64,000 nt of DNA from Candidatus Pelearchaeum maunauluense. GTDB lineage: Archaea > Thermoproteota > Nitrososphaeria_A > Caldarchaeales > Caldarchaeaceae. The notes under the pieces were generated by a model. It searched no databases and was not told the DNA's origin. It saw only the letters and a program-made list of their open reading frames with translations. The translations under genes and the position numbers were made by a program. Every line of letters begins with the position of its first letter. The first letter of the stretch is position 1. The DNA is taken from positions 1 through 64,000 of the forward strand of contig JANVYQ010000004.1 of the NCBI GenBank assembly GCA_030059675.1, given 5' to 3'. This document shows, piece by piece, positions 41,526-50,456 of the stretch.

Positions 41526-42506
41526 CTACGTAACGAAGTCTGGCCTATCCTTAAGCTCCGCGGGGATGGGTGTTAAGAGTCTCCCATCAGTTACCGACTC
41601 CACCAACGAAGCCTCATCAAACCAGCTACGCGGCGCTACATGCCCCCAGAAGGTCTGACGCCTCTTATCGTTGATAGACCAGCGTATAGGCTTCCAGTCG
41701 GGGTCTGGTATCATGTAGTCGCTTGTGTATATCTCCATCCTGTTTCCATCGGGGTCGCGGACATATACGAAGAAGGCGTTTGACAACCCATGTCTTCCAG
41801 GGCCGCGTTCTATGTTGTCTGTCATCCCAGCTCCCGCTAGTATGTCGCAGGCTCTTATCACCCCAACCATGTCTTGAACCCAGACGGCGAAGTGATGAAG
41901 CCGTGGGCCTGTCCCAGTCATGAGGGCTATGTCGTGGACATTCTGCTTACGGTGCATCCAGACCGCCCAGAGCTTGCCGTCATCAGTCTCTGTGTATTCG
42001 GAAACCCAGAAACCAAGCTCACCTACGTAGTAGTCATAGCCCCTCTGCACGTCTGGAGTCTGGCAGTTGACGTGGTCTAGCCGCATGGGGCTAACACCCC
42101 TATGTAGATGAAACTGCTGGAGTAGCCGTTCTGCCTCGTCCATCTCGTGATAGAACTCTACTGGGAAGCCTAGGGGATCTTGAACCCTTATCGCCTCTCC
42201 CTGTCCCTTCTCGCTCCCCCCGGGTAGCTTCACTACTGGTAGCTTCTTTGCCTTGAAGAATTCTGTAAGCCTGTCCAAGTCTTCTGGGTCGCTCACCCTA
42301 TAAGCGAAATGAGCAACCCCAGGGCTTTCAGCCTGCTTCAGTATTATGCTGTGGTGTTGTCTCTCCTCAAGGCCGCGAAGATATATCCTACCACCATCGC
42401 GTTCAGTCTCCACAAGTCCAAGAAGACCGACGTAAAACTCCCACGCCCTATCCAGGTCGGTTACCCTAATCTCAACATGACTTACCCGCGTTATACTGAA
42501 GGCCAT
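41526..42506 (-). CDS. Type I extradiol ring-cleavage dioxygenase, HpaD-like
   Basis: This 326-residue non-heme iron enzyme is built of vicinal-oxygen-chelate repeats. The active half shows iron ligands in MRLDHVNCQTPDVQRGYDYY (His), GPRLHHFAVWVQDM (His) and GNRMEIYTSDY (Glu), plus the partner His/Tyr region. The N-terminal repeat (ITRVSHVEIRVTDLDRAW) is the structural half. Together with the HpaB-type hydroxylase immediately downstream this points to 3,4-dihydroxyphenylacetate (homoprotocatechuate) 2,3-dioxygenase, though catechol 2,3-dioxygenase activity cannot be excluded. A TATA-like ttaattat lies about 34 nt before the ATG. Confidence 0.92.
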   Translation of the reverse strand: MAFSITRVSHVEIRVTDLDRAWEFYVGLLGLVETERDGGRIYLRGLEERQHHSIILKQAESPGVAHFAYRVSDPEDLDRLTEFFKAKKLPVVKLPGGSEKGQGEAIRVQDPLGFPVEFYHEMDEAERLLQQFHLHRGVSPMRLDHVNCQTPDVQRGYDYYVGELGFWVSEYTETDDGKLWAVWMHRKQNVHDIALMTGTGPRLHHFAVWVQDMVGVIRACDILAGAGMTDNIERGPGRHGLSNAFFVYVRDPDGNRMEIYTSDYMIPDPDWKPIRWSINDKRRQTFWGHVAPRSWFDEASLVESVTDGRLLTPIPAELKDRPDFVT

Positions 42507-42593
42507 GACCCTTACATGCTCGGCATTTCTTATGATAATTAAGGATTTTGCTATGTTTATAGAGATGGTAGATCAATTATATAGATAAAACTT

Positions 42594-43124
42594 TCACCAC
42601 TCATGCAAAAGCGAGTAATAATCCGTAGCTAAGGCGAAGGGGTCGGTTACTGTCGTGTAGCTCCTGTTGTAATATACGAGGGGTTGAGTTCTTCTTGTTA
42701 AGCGTGCCTCTATCACCTCGCCTAGTATTATGCTGTGGTCACCTCCTTCATAGACGCGCCAACGCTTGCATTCAAGCCATGCGACGGCTCCCAGTATGAG
42801 GGGCGAGCCTGTGCTGCCTAGGCGGTATGGTATGTTCTCAAACTTGTCCTTCACGCCAGCCACGCGGCCAGCGAAGCGCTCCGAAACCCATGCTTGGTCT
42901 GATGACAACACACTAACAGCGAAATACTCTGCGTTAACAAGCGGCTCATGTGAGGAGCTTGCCTTGGCTATAGCAATCATAGCTAGAGGAGGGTTGATGG
43001 AGATGGAAGTGAAAGAGCTGACCGTAATTCCTACAAGCCTATCGCCATGACGGGCTGTAACAACGGTAACCCCCTGCGCATAGTGGCGCATAACCTCCTT
43101 AAATCCTTCCTGCACAGCCGACAT
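42594..43124 (-). CDS. hpaC: Flavin reductase, HpaC family
   Basis: This 176-residue protein of the flavin reductase-like split-barrel family reads MRHYAQGVTVVTARHGDRLVGITVSSFTSISINPPLAMI, the standard start of HpaC-type reductases, then GGDHSIILGEVIEARL with the conserved GDH. It supplies FADH2 or FMNH2 to the HpaB monooxygenase. Same strand as the dioxygenase and hpaB genes, separated by 87 nt containing their promoter. Transcribed divergently from the aldehyde dehydrogenase gene. Confidence 0.92.
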   Translation of the reverse strand: MSAVQEGFKEVMRHYAQGVTVVTARHGDRLVGITVSSFTSISINPPLAMIAIAKASSSHEPLVNAEYFAVSVLSSDQAWVSERFAGRVAGVKDKFENIPYRLGSTGSPLILGAVAWLECKRWRVYEGGDHSIILGEVIEARLTRRTQPLVYYNRSYTTVTDPFALATDYYSLLHEW

Positions 43125-43150
43125 ACGGGATGACCGTCGTTTCTTAGATG

Positions 43151-43190
43151 ATTAATTTATGTTATGCCGACGCGCGTTAAGCTTTTATAG
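43151..43190. promoter_or_regulatory. Divergent promoters between hpaC and the aldehyde dehydrogenase
   Basis: attaatttatg (43151-43161), read on the minus strand, lies about 33 nt before the hpaC ATG. cttttatag (43182-43190) on the plus strand would start a transcript near 43212, leaving a 35-nt leader with ggggg upstream of ATG 43247. The shared 122-nt spacer is a natural site for joint control of the pathway. Confidence 0.45.
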
Positions 43191-43246
43191 AAAAGTAAAA
43201 ATCAGGCGGTAAGCCCTAACTAGGTTCGGGGGTGCATTTATAAGAG

Positions 43247-44737
43247 ATGGTAGAAGCCAGGGCTGTCCAGACATATCTTAACTATGTGAATGGTGAGTGG
43301 GTTAGGTCTTCTTCTGAAGAGAAGCTGGAGAGTATAAACCCAGCTACTGGCGAGCTTGTGGCTGTTGCTCAACAGTCAACCGCTGAGGATGTTGACGCCG
43401 CCGTAGATGCGGCGCGGGATGCTTTCTTCTCAGGAGTGTGGAGCGAGAAGAAGCCCCAAGAGAGGGCACGTGTCCTCTTCAAGATAGCTGAACTCCTCCG
43501 CTCAAACGCCGATACACTGGCAACATTACTTACACGCGAGAACGGTAAGCCGATAAAAAACGCGCGAGGAGAGATACTATACGCCGCTAACGTCTTTGAA
43601 TATTATGGCGCTTTAGCCCGCGTGGTTCTGGGTAACATACCACGCTATGGCTCAAGTGATGTTAGTCTAGTCGTGAAAGAGCCTGTAGGTGTGTGTGGCC
43701 TCATAGTACCATGGAACTCGCCGATACAGCTCGCCTCATGGAAGCTTGCCCCCGCACTGGCCGCGGGATGCACAATAGTCCTAAAACCATCAGAATACAC
43801 CCCAGCAATATCACTGGAGGTCGTGAAGCTCATAAGCACTATAGAGGAACTACCCCGCGGCGTTCTAAACGTAGTAACAGGCCCAGGAGACCCAACTGGA
43901 ACCGCGCTGGTCAAAAACACGAAAGTTGACAAAATCTCGTTCACGGGCTCCACCGAGACTGGGCGTAGGATAATGGAGATGGCGGCGGTCAATCTTAAGA
44001 AGATAAACTTGGAGTGTGGTGGGAAGTCGGCCAACATAGTGTTTGACGATGCAAACTTGGAGCAGGCACTACGCGGTACTCTGTGGGGAATCTTCAGGAG
44101 CGCTGGCCAGTCATGTAACGCTGGTTCTAGGCTACTTGTTCAAGAGACGATATACGAAGAGTTCGTTAGGAAGTTTGTGGAGCTTGCCAAGGGGATTAAG
44201 GTCGGCAACGGCTTAGACCCAAGCACGGAGATGGGGCCTATAATATCGGAGCGCCAGCTCAATAGGGTACTGTCATACATCAAGTCAGGCGTTGATGAGG
44301 GTGCGCGTCTCCTCTATGGGGGTAAGCGGCTAACCGAAGGCGAGCTGGCTAGAGGCTTCTTCATCCAACCAACAATCTTTGACAACGTCTCGCGAGATAT
44401 GCGCATCTTCCAAGAAGAGATCTTCGGGCCTGTGGTCTGTGTTATCCCATTTAAGAATGAGCGCGACGCGATTGAGATAGCTAACGACACGAAATACGGG
44501 CTTGCTGGAAATATCTGGTCACGCAACCTATTCCGTATTATGCGCGTGGCGCGTGGTGTGCGAACTGGAACGATCTGGGTTAACCGTCATCTCAACCCTG
44601 GGCCTGAGCCGCCCTTTGGAGGGTATAAGCAGAGCGGGATAGGACGCGAGCAGGGTATTGAGGGACTTATGGAGTATCTAGAGACCAAGCACATATGTCT
44701 AGAGATTAGCGAGGCATTCGGGGGTCCTGAACGATAA
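43247..44737 (+). CDS. hpaE: Aldehyde dehydrogenase, carboxymethyl-hydroxymuconate semialdehyde type
   Basis: This 496-residue NAD(P)-dependent enzyme has YVNGEWVRSSSEEKLESINP, the cofactor motif SFTGSTETGRRIMEMAA, catalytic Glu in LECGGKSANIVFDDANL and the catalytic Cys in SAGQSCNAGSRL. The C-terminus includes IFQEEIFGPVVCVIPF and PFGGYKQSGIGREQG. The sequence class covers betaine/2-hydroxymuconic semialdehyde dehydrogenases; location next to hpaB, hpaC and the dioxygenase favours 5-carboxymethyl-2-hydroxymuconate semialdehyde oxidation (HpaE role). Convergent with the glycerate kinase gene. Confidence 0.9.
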   Translation: MVEARAVQTYLNYVNGEWVRSSSEEKLESINPATGELVAVAQQSTAEDVDAAVDAARDAFFSGVWSEKKPQERARVLFKIAELLRSNADTLATLLTRENGKPIKNARGEILYAANVFEYYGALARVVLGNIPRYGSSDVSLVVKEPVGVCGLIVPWNSPIQLASWKLAPALAAGCTIVLKPSEYTPAISLEVVKLISTIEELPRGVLNVVTGPGDPTGTALVKNTKVDKISFTGSTETGRRIMEMAAVNLKKINLECGGKSANIVFDDANLEQALRGTLWGIFRSAGQSCNAGSRLLVQETIYEEFVRKFVELAKGIKVGNGLDPSTEMGPIISERQLNRVLSYIKSGVDEGARLLYGGKRLTEGELARGFFIQPTIFDNVSRDMRIFQEEIFGPVVCVIPFKNERDAIEIANDTKYGLAGNIWSRNLFRIMRVARGVRTGTIWVNRHLNPGPEPPFGGYKQSGIGREQGIEGLMEYLETKHICLEISEAFGGPER

Positions 44738-44740
44738 GAC

Positions 44741-46129
44741 CTAAACGCCTACGCAGAGAATAGCCACATCCCCAACATTAGTTCCTGTTCTCCCAGTAAG
44801 TATAAGTCCTCCAACTTTTTTGAAGAAGTTATACGAGTCGTTGCGTTCTAGATAATCGTCGGCACTTAGCCCTACTCTGAGAGCCTGCTTTAGGGTTTCT
44901 GGGCTGCATATGGCTCCAGCCGCGTCTGTTGGGCCGTCTATTCCATCAGTTCCTAGTGATGCCAGGACAGCCTTACGCGTCTTGGCTAGCTTCTCCACAG
45001 CAGAGAGAACCAGCTCTTGATTTCTTCCGCCAACCCCATCGCCGCGCACTGATACGGTAGTCTCACCGCCGACGACAAACGCGCAAGGCCTCCTGAGAGG
45101 GACATCATAACACTCAACGCTCCGCGCAATAGAAGACAACACACGGCCAACCTCGCGCGCCTCCCCCTCGAGATGCGAAGACATTATCATAGACCTATAG
45201 CCGGAGCACCGCATAAAGCTAGCCGCAGCCTTGCAAGCATCAAAATTACCACCCACCACAATGTTCGTTATGCGTTTAAAGACGTTGTCCGATGGTTTGG
45301 GGGTTTCAGGAATCTCCCCCGACGTGCCTCGCCTGAGCCTGGCGAGTACGCTTGATGGTGTCTTATCTATAATTCCGCGCCTCTCCAATATCTGTAATGC
45401 ATCAGAATAGGTTGTTGCGTCTGGTGCTGTTGGACCTGAGCCTATAGTAGCTATATCGTCGCCTACCACGTCTGATAGTATAAGCGAGACCACGCGCGAC
45501 CTATTGAGCGCCTTTGCCAACTGTCCTCCCTTTATTGCGGAAATATGCTTACGTACCGTGTTCAGCTCATGTATTGTCGCGCCAGACTTCAGGAGGAGAT
45601 TCGTAACCTCTATCTTATCTTCAAGGGAGATTCCCTCGGCTGGGAGAGGAATGAGAGCCGAAGCTCCGCCTGATAGTAGGAATATCGTTAATGTATTCTC
45701 TCTACAGCTTTCTGCGAGTTCAATAATTTGTTGCGCTGCTCTTACTCCATTTGTATCTGGTATTGGATGACCTGCTTCTAGAATCTTGACACAATCTAGC
45801 GCTTTCGTGTTAGAGCCGTAGGGAACTACTATGGCGCCGCGCTTAATCCTACGGCCAAGAAGCTTCAGCATTGCTTTGGCCATGCCAAGCGCGGCTTTAC
45901 CAGCCCCAATCAAAACAACCTCATCAAACTTGTCAAGATTTAGACGCTTATCCCCAACCCTAAACATGCTCCCCCTCACGGTAATTTTATCACGAAGCAG
46001 CCTATCAGGCTGTACAGCGGCTATGGCTTTATCAAGAGCGTGTAGAACCGTTTTAACTTCACGTCTAACCCGCGTGGGTGCATTATCAACAAGGCTATCC
46101 GCATTACTAATATGCTCAAAGCCTCTCAT
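44741..46129 (-). CDS. Glycerate 2-kinase, MOFRL/GckA family
   Basis: This 462-residue cytoplasmic kinase makes 2-phosphoglycerate from glycerate and ATP. The N-terminal DUF4147 domain has VVLIGAGKAALGMAKAMLKLLG and the phosphate-loop-like FLLSGGASALIPLPAEG; the C-terminal MOFRL domain has FVVGGETTVSVRGDGVGGRNQELVLSA and SLGTDGIDGPTDAAGA. All family landmarks are intact. Common in archaea lacking a classical Embden-Meyerhof pathway (branched or nonphosphorylative Entner-Doudoroff). The TATA-like element about 34 nt before the ATG suggests its own promoter. Confidence 0.93.
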   Translation of the reverse strand: MRGFEHISNADSLVDNAPTRVRREVKTVLHALDKAIAAVQPDRLLRDKITVRGSMFRVGDKRLNLDKFDEVVLIGAGKAALGMAKAMLKLLGRRIKRGAIVVPYGSNTKALDCVKILEAGHPIPDTNGVRAAQQIIELAESCRENTLTIFLLSGGASALIPLPAEGISLEDKIEVTNLLLKSGATIHELNTVRKHISAIKGGQLAKALNRSRVVSLILSDVVGDDIATIGSGPTAPDATTYSDALQILERRGIIDKTPSSVLARLRRGTSGEIPETPKPSDNVFKRITNIVVGGNFDACKAAASFMRCSGYRSMIMSSHLEGEAREVGRVLSSIARSVECYDVPLRRPCAFVVGGETTVSVRGDGVGGRNQELVLSAVEKLAKTRKAVLASLGTDGIDGPTDAAGAICSPETLKQALRVGLSADDYLERNDSYNFFKKVGGLILTGRTGTNVGDVAILCVGV

Positions 46130-46324
46130 AGGCTCGGAGTAAATGCTGATTTCTCATGATAAAAATAATCAAAACAAAAAATCAAGACTTAAATGGTGGA
46201 TTTTTAACTGGTAAGATGGGCAGCAGCAATTAACGCTCTCAACTAATCTACTCATTCAGAAAAATTGGGGATTATCTATCCACTCAACAAACCTAAGCCA
46301 AATAAAGTCGGGAGGGCTGAATAG

Positions 46325-47561
46325 ATGGTTGCATTAAAATCACCAGAATACACAAAACGGCTCACAGTTCTGGATGCTTTAGGAGCCCTAGTGGGATTAG
46401 CTGGAGGGTTAGGGGCGATAATCTTCCGACAAATGGTATCACTAAACAATAAAATATTCTTTGACACACTACTGCCCTTAATTTCGTTTGAGATTGCGGG
46501 CTATAATGCTGGTATGATATTCCTCCCCGCTTTAGGCGGTCTTATCGTCGGCTCAATTGTGATGAAATACGCTCCCGAAACAAAGGGGCATGGAGCACCA
46601 GAAGTTATGGAAGCCGTTGCACTAAGAGGAGGAAGGATAAGAAAGCGTGTAGCATTTATGAAGATAATTGTCTCTTCAATAACCATAGGCTCTGGCAGCA
46701 GCGCAGGTAGGCGCTTCGGTAGGCTCGCTGCTCGCGCAGGTATTTAAGCTAAGCCCCAACGACACGCGCTTACTAGTAGTATGTGGGCTCTCAGCGGGAA
46801 TAGCTGGGAAATTCAACGCTCCGCTGGGTGGCGCCATCTTCGGGATGGAGGTACTCCTGCGCGGTATAAGCATCTTCAACACCACCGCAGTAATCCTCGC
46901 TTCAGTCATAGGAGCTGCAACAGCGGCCTCAGTCCTAGGTCAGAGACCAGCATTCAATGCTCCAATAATAACAACCTGGAACCCACAGGAGTTGCTACTC
47001 TGCATACTATTGGGAATAATATTCGGGCTCCTTGTTGTAGCGTGGGTTAAAGTGTTCTATACTTTTGAGGAAGTTTTCGCCAGATTACGCGTTCCTGATA
47101 CGTATAAGCCTGCATTAGGCGGCCTAGCTACTGGCGTGCTGCTAATGCTCTTCCCGCAGTTCGGCATAGGTGGTGTAGGCTATGAAGGGATTAACATGGT
47201 GCTGGCAGGAGAACTAACACTAATGCTAGTCCTAATCCTTGGTATGCTGAAGATTCTAGCCACATCGTTCACTATAGGCTCTGGAGGAAGCGGAGGAATA
47301 TTCGCCCCAAACCTATACATAGGCTCCATGTTTGGAACAGCTATGGGAATACTATTCCAATCAGCATTCCCCAATCTGGTGAGCCACCCATTCACATACA
47401 CGCTTGCTGGAATGGGGGCGCTACTCGCTGGAACGGCACAAGCACCTCTTAACGTTATAGTAATGATACCAGAGATGTCAGGCGACTATGCATTAATACC
47501 TCCGCTAATGGCTTCCTCCGTCTCAAGCTTCTTCGTAGCCTGGATATTCCTCAAAGGCTAA
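46325..47561 (+). pseudogene. ClC chloride channel/antiporter with a deletion across the filter loop
   Basis: Two frames belong to one ClC protein. The first (46325-46747) runs from MVALKSPEYTKRLTVLDALG through KGHGAPEVMEAVALRGGRI to SSITIGSGSSAGR, then shifts. The second resumes as ASVGSLLAQVFKLSPNDTRL ... GGSGGIFAPNLYIGSMFGT and ends at TAA 47559-47561. The family sequence GREGPxxQIG, holding the gating glutamate, is missing at the join: about 23 nt appear deleted between two copies of tagg (near 46709 and 46721). The ATG has ggaggg 8 nt upstream. Without the frameshift the product would be a 10-12-helix Cl-/H+ transporter with C-terminal CBS domains, which follow after the stop. Confidence 0.85.
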
Positions 47562-47606
47562 TCAATCTACACGATAAAACTGGAAAGAAGAGGCGTAAAG
47601 CTCAGA

Positions 47607-48026
47607 ATGGGAAGACCATACGCACTAGACGTAATAACAGTAGAAGAAGTAATGACACGCAACGTAATAACCGTGCCATCAGACATGCCTATAGCAGCCC
47701 TTGAAATCATGTTTGAAGAATACGGCCATATGGGGTACCCAATAGTGGAGAAAGACAGACTCGTGGGTATAGTAACTTTAAGCGACGTACAGAAAGTACC
47801 AAGCGAGAAACGCGGTGAGACAAGGGTAATAGAGATAGCTAGCAAAAACCTCATAGTGGCGTATCCAGACGAAACCATGCGCGAAGCCCTAGATAAAATG
47901 TACAAACACAACGTGGGAAGACTCCCAGTAGTGGAGAGAAACAACCCCCAACGCATAGTTGGCATAATCTCGAAGAAGGATATTCTAAGAGCTTTCGAGA
48001 TTGCTACGGGTAGAATTATAGAGTAA
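47607..48026 (+). CDS. Tandem CBS-domain module, detached C-terminus of the ClC protein
   Basis: 139 residues form two CBS domains: VEEVMTRNVITVPSDMPIAA ... YPIVEKDRLVGIVTLSDVQ and EIASKNLIVAYPDETMREAL ... LPVVERNNPQRIVGIISKKD. CBS pairs bind adenosine nucleotides. The preceding codons (SIYTIKLERRGVKLR) match the linker found in fused ClC-CBS proteins and lie in the same frame as the ClC part across the TAA at 47559. So this was the cytoplasmic tail of one long gene; the ATG at 47607 could still allow separate translation, though no good ribosome site is seen. Confidence 0.75.
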   Translation: MGRPYALDVITVEEVMTRNVITVPSDMPIAALEIMFEEYGHMGYPIVEKDRLVGIVTLSDVQKVPSEKRGETRVIEIASKNLIVAYPDETMREALDKMYKHNVGRLPVVERNNPQRIVGIISKKDILRAFEIATGRIIE

Positions 48027-48042
48027 TTAGGGGGATGTTGTA

Positions 48043-48116
48043 AGCCCTGGGAGGGCTTTGAACCCTCGACCTGCCGCTTACAAGGCGGCCGCTCTACCCA
48101 ACTGAGCTACCAGGGC
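48043..48116 (-). tRNA. tRNA-Thr (anticodon TGT)
   Basis: A full cloverleaf on the minus strand: acceptor GCCCTGG/CCAGGGC, D-arm GCTC/GAGC, anticodon stem GCCGC/GCGGC around loop CTTGTAA (anticodon TGT), T-arm GAGGG/CCCTC with loop TTCAAAG, and U as discriminator. No intron; CCA is not encoded. It lies between the ClC-CBS remnant and guaA. Confidence 0.95.
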
Positions 48117-48157
48117 TCTGTTATTGCGGTCTGTCGTGGTTGTTTTTAGACGTTTCT

Positions 48158-49702
48158 TTACTGTGGCTCTATCGTGGATGGCGGCTTGCTGGATATAGCA
48201 TATGCAACCCATGTTACGCCATCCACTTCGTTGGTTATTCTTCTCGCTATTCTATCGAGAAGGCTATGTGGGAGTCTTGCCCAGTCTGCTGTCATCGCAT
48301 CGTCAGAGACTACTGCCCTTACTATTACTATATGGCCGTAGCTCCTCTCGTCTCCCTTAACCCCTGTAGCCATATCATCACCTACTATGGCGAATGCCTG
48401 CCATATCTTGTCAAGAAGCCCCTCGCGCTCCAGCTCTTCCTCAACTATACTGCTCGCCTCCCTGCATATGCGGAGCTTCTCCTCCGTTACCTCGCCTATT
48501 ATCCTCACAGCCAGGCCAGGGCCTGGAAATGGGTGCCGTTTGGCTATCTTATCTGGCACGCCTAGTATAGATGCCAACCGTCTCACCTCGTCTTTGTAAA
48601 GCTCGCGCAGAGGCTCTATAAGCCTGAACCTTAGGTTGGGAGGCAAGCCCCCAACATTGTGATGCGACTTTATCCTTGATGCAGAAGCCCGCGAGACGCC
48701 GCTCTCAATAACATCAGGATATAACGTGCCTTGGGCTAGGTAATCAAATGGTCCGTACTGTTTATTTATCTCCTCAAAGACAGCTGCAAACTCCCTGCCT
48801 ATTATCTTTCTCTTTTCCTCAGGGTCTTTAACTCCTTTAAGCTTTGATAAGAATCTCTCCGAGGCATCTACGTATTTCAGGTTTGGGAGCTTTAGTTGGT
48901 CGCGGTATATCTTAAGAACCTGCTCTGCCTCGCCTTTTCTGAGAAGTCCATGATTGACAAATACGCATGTGAGTCTATCACCGATTGCTTTCTTCACCAG
49001 CACCGCCGTTACTGTTGAATCAACCCCACCACTCAACGCGCATAGAACACGGCCTTCTCCAACCTCTCTGGAAATATTAGAAACCACCTTCTCGGCATAG
49101 TCCTCTATCCTCCAGCTTTTTCCGCATCCACATATATGGAATATGAAGTTCTCTAAGATTTCTTTGCCGTACTGCGTGTGCGATACCTCTGGATGGAATT
49201 GAACACCAAATATTCTGGACTTCTCGTCCTGTACAGCAGCAAACTGCGAGTATTCTGTCTTGGCTATCTGCTTAAACGAGGGGGGTAATGCTGATATTTT
49301 GTCAGAATGGCTCATCCAGACCTCGAAGCTGGTTGGAAGATTTTGAAATAGTGGTGAGTCATCAACTATTTGGATTAGAGTTCTGCCATACTCGCGGTGT
49401 GTGGCCTTCTCAACTCTGCCGCCGAGCTGGTGAGCTATCAGCTGGAGGCCATAGCAGATGCCCAGTATAGGCTTTTCTCCAAGCTTTCGCAAGTCTATGT
49501 GCGGGCTACCATCTCCATAAACACTTGCAGGTCCTCCTGAGAGTATGAATCCCCTAACCTCGTGTATCTCGGTGCTCACATCAACGTCGCTGTATGGGAC
49601 TACTACAGCCTTCACCCCAAGCTCGCGTATCCGTCTGCTAATTAGATGCGCGTACTGCCCGCCAAAATCAATAACTGCTATCTTATCCTCTCTAGCATTC
49701 AT
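48158..49702 (-). CDS. guaA: GMP synthase, glutamine-hydrolysing, single-chain
   Basis: This 514-residue enzyme converts XMP to GMP. The class I glutamine amidotransferase domain (1-190) has Cys83 in GICYGLQLIA and His170/Glu172 in FHPEVSHT. The ATP-pyrophosphatase domain follows with the P-loop ALSGGVDSTV (224-229) and the C-terminal dimerisation domain including KRHPFPGPGLAVRIIGEVT. Many archaea encode the two halves as separate genes; here they are fused as in bacteria and eukaryotes. The purine-type phosphoribosyltransferase gene lies 17 nt upstream and is co-directional, suggesting a purine unit. Confidence 0.96.
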   Translation of the reverse strand: MNAREDKIAVIDFGGQYAHLISRRIRELGVKAVVVPYSDVDVSTEIHEVRGFILSGGPASVYGDGSPHIDLRKLGEKPILGICYGLQLIAHQLGGRVEKATHREYGRTLIQIVDDSPLFQNLPTSFEVWMSHSDKISALPPSFKQIAKTEYSQFAAVQDEKSRIFGVQFHPEVSHTQYGKEILENFIFHICGCGKSWRIEDYAEKVVSNISREVGEGRVLCALSGGVDSTVTAVLVKKAIGDRLTCVFVNHGLLRKGEAEQVLKIYRDQLKLPNLKYVDASERFLSKLKGVKDPEEKRKIIGREFAAVFEEINKQYGPFDYLAQGTLYPDVIESGVSRASASRIKSHHNVGGLPPNLRFRLIEPLRELYKDEVRRLASILGVPDKIAKRHPFPGPGLAVRIIGEVTEEKLRICREASSIVEEELEREGLLDKIWQAFAIVGDDMATGVKGDERSYGHIVIVRAVVSDDAMTADWARLPHSLLDRIARRITNEVDGVTWVAYAISSKPPSTIEPQ

Positions 49703-49719
49703 GGCTTTCCTACATGCTC

Positions 49720-50358
49720 CTAAAGATACTTCAAAGCCTCGCCTAGCTCCACAACGCAGCGACCATCGTCGTATACTTCCGATATTATTATTAGCGGATG
49801 GTAGCGCGATGGAGGAAGTGTTTCTGGAAGAGGATGGCCAGCGAATCTAAAATCAAGTATCGTGAAGCAAGCCTCCACCTCACAGCCACTCTTACGCAAT
49901 AGATTCACAGCATTATCGATGGTGTTGGAGGTTCTCCTAATGTCGTCCACCAGAAGTATTCTGCTAAATTTCGAGACTATTGGCCTGTCTATAAAAAGCT
50001 GAACCGCGCGGTCTTCGGTTATCGATTTACTTTCGGTGCATATGGTCTCTAAAAATATTATTTTCTCAACTTTATGTATGGAGAAGTAGGGTATTCCCAT
50101 TTTAAGCGAGACCGCTACCCCATACTTGGCGCCTGACGTTTCTATAGAAGCCACAGCATCTGGCTTATAACCATGTATGCGGCATTCGTTTGCTATTATC
50201 TCGGAGAGCGCGTTAAGAAGTTGCGGTGCGTTGAAGAGGTTGAGCCATTCTATCCTGAGAATCTTATGATTACCGCGTTGTATTATCTTAACACCATTAC
50301 CCTGTCTGAGGTTCTCGATTGCCTCAGCAAGCGGCGCTGTTGCTGTAATCCTCTCCAT
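49720..50358 (-). CDS. Phosphoribosyltransferase, purine-type
   Basis: This 212-residue type I PRTase has its PRPP-binding motif in SRILLVDDIRRTSNTID; the substrate strand region is AVASIETSGAKYGVAVSLKMGIP. The N-terminal NHKILRIEWLNLFNAPQLL resembles archaeal adenine/orotate PRTase-like proteins. The base is not readable; co-direction with guaA suggests purine salvage. An AT-rich TATA-like tttatttaaatg (50379-50390) lies about 27 nt before the ATG, so it probably starts the two-gene unit. Confidence 0.85.
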   Translation of the reverse strand: MERITATAPLAEAIENLRQGNGVKIIQRGNHKILRIEWLNLFNAPQLLNALSEIIANECRIHGYKPDAVASIETSGAKYGVAVSLKMGIPYFSIHKVEKIIFLETICTESKSITEDRAVQLFIDRPIVSKFSRILLVDDIRRTSNTIDNAVNLLRKSGCEVEACFTILDFRFAGHPLPETLPPSRYHPLIIISEVYDDGRCVVELGEALKYL

Positions 50359-50456
50359 ATTGGCAGTCTTTCAACATGTTTATTTAAATGTTATAGCGAC
50401 CCAGCTATGGCGCTCAACATTTTTAGCTTCTATACCCGTACATAAAAGCGCTGGGC

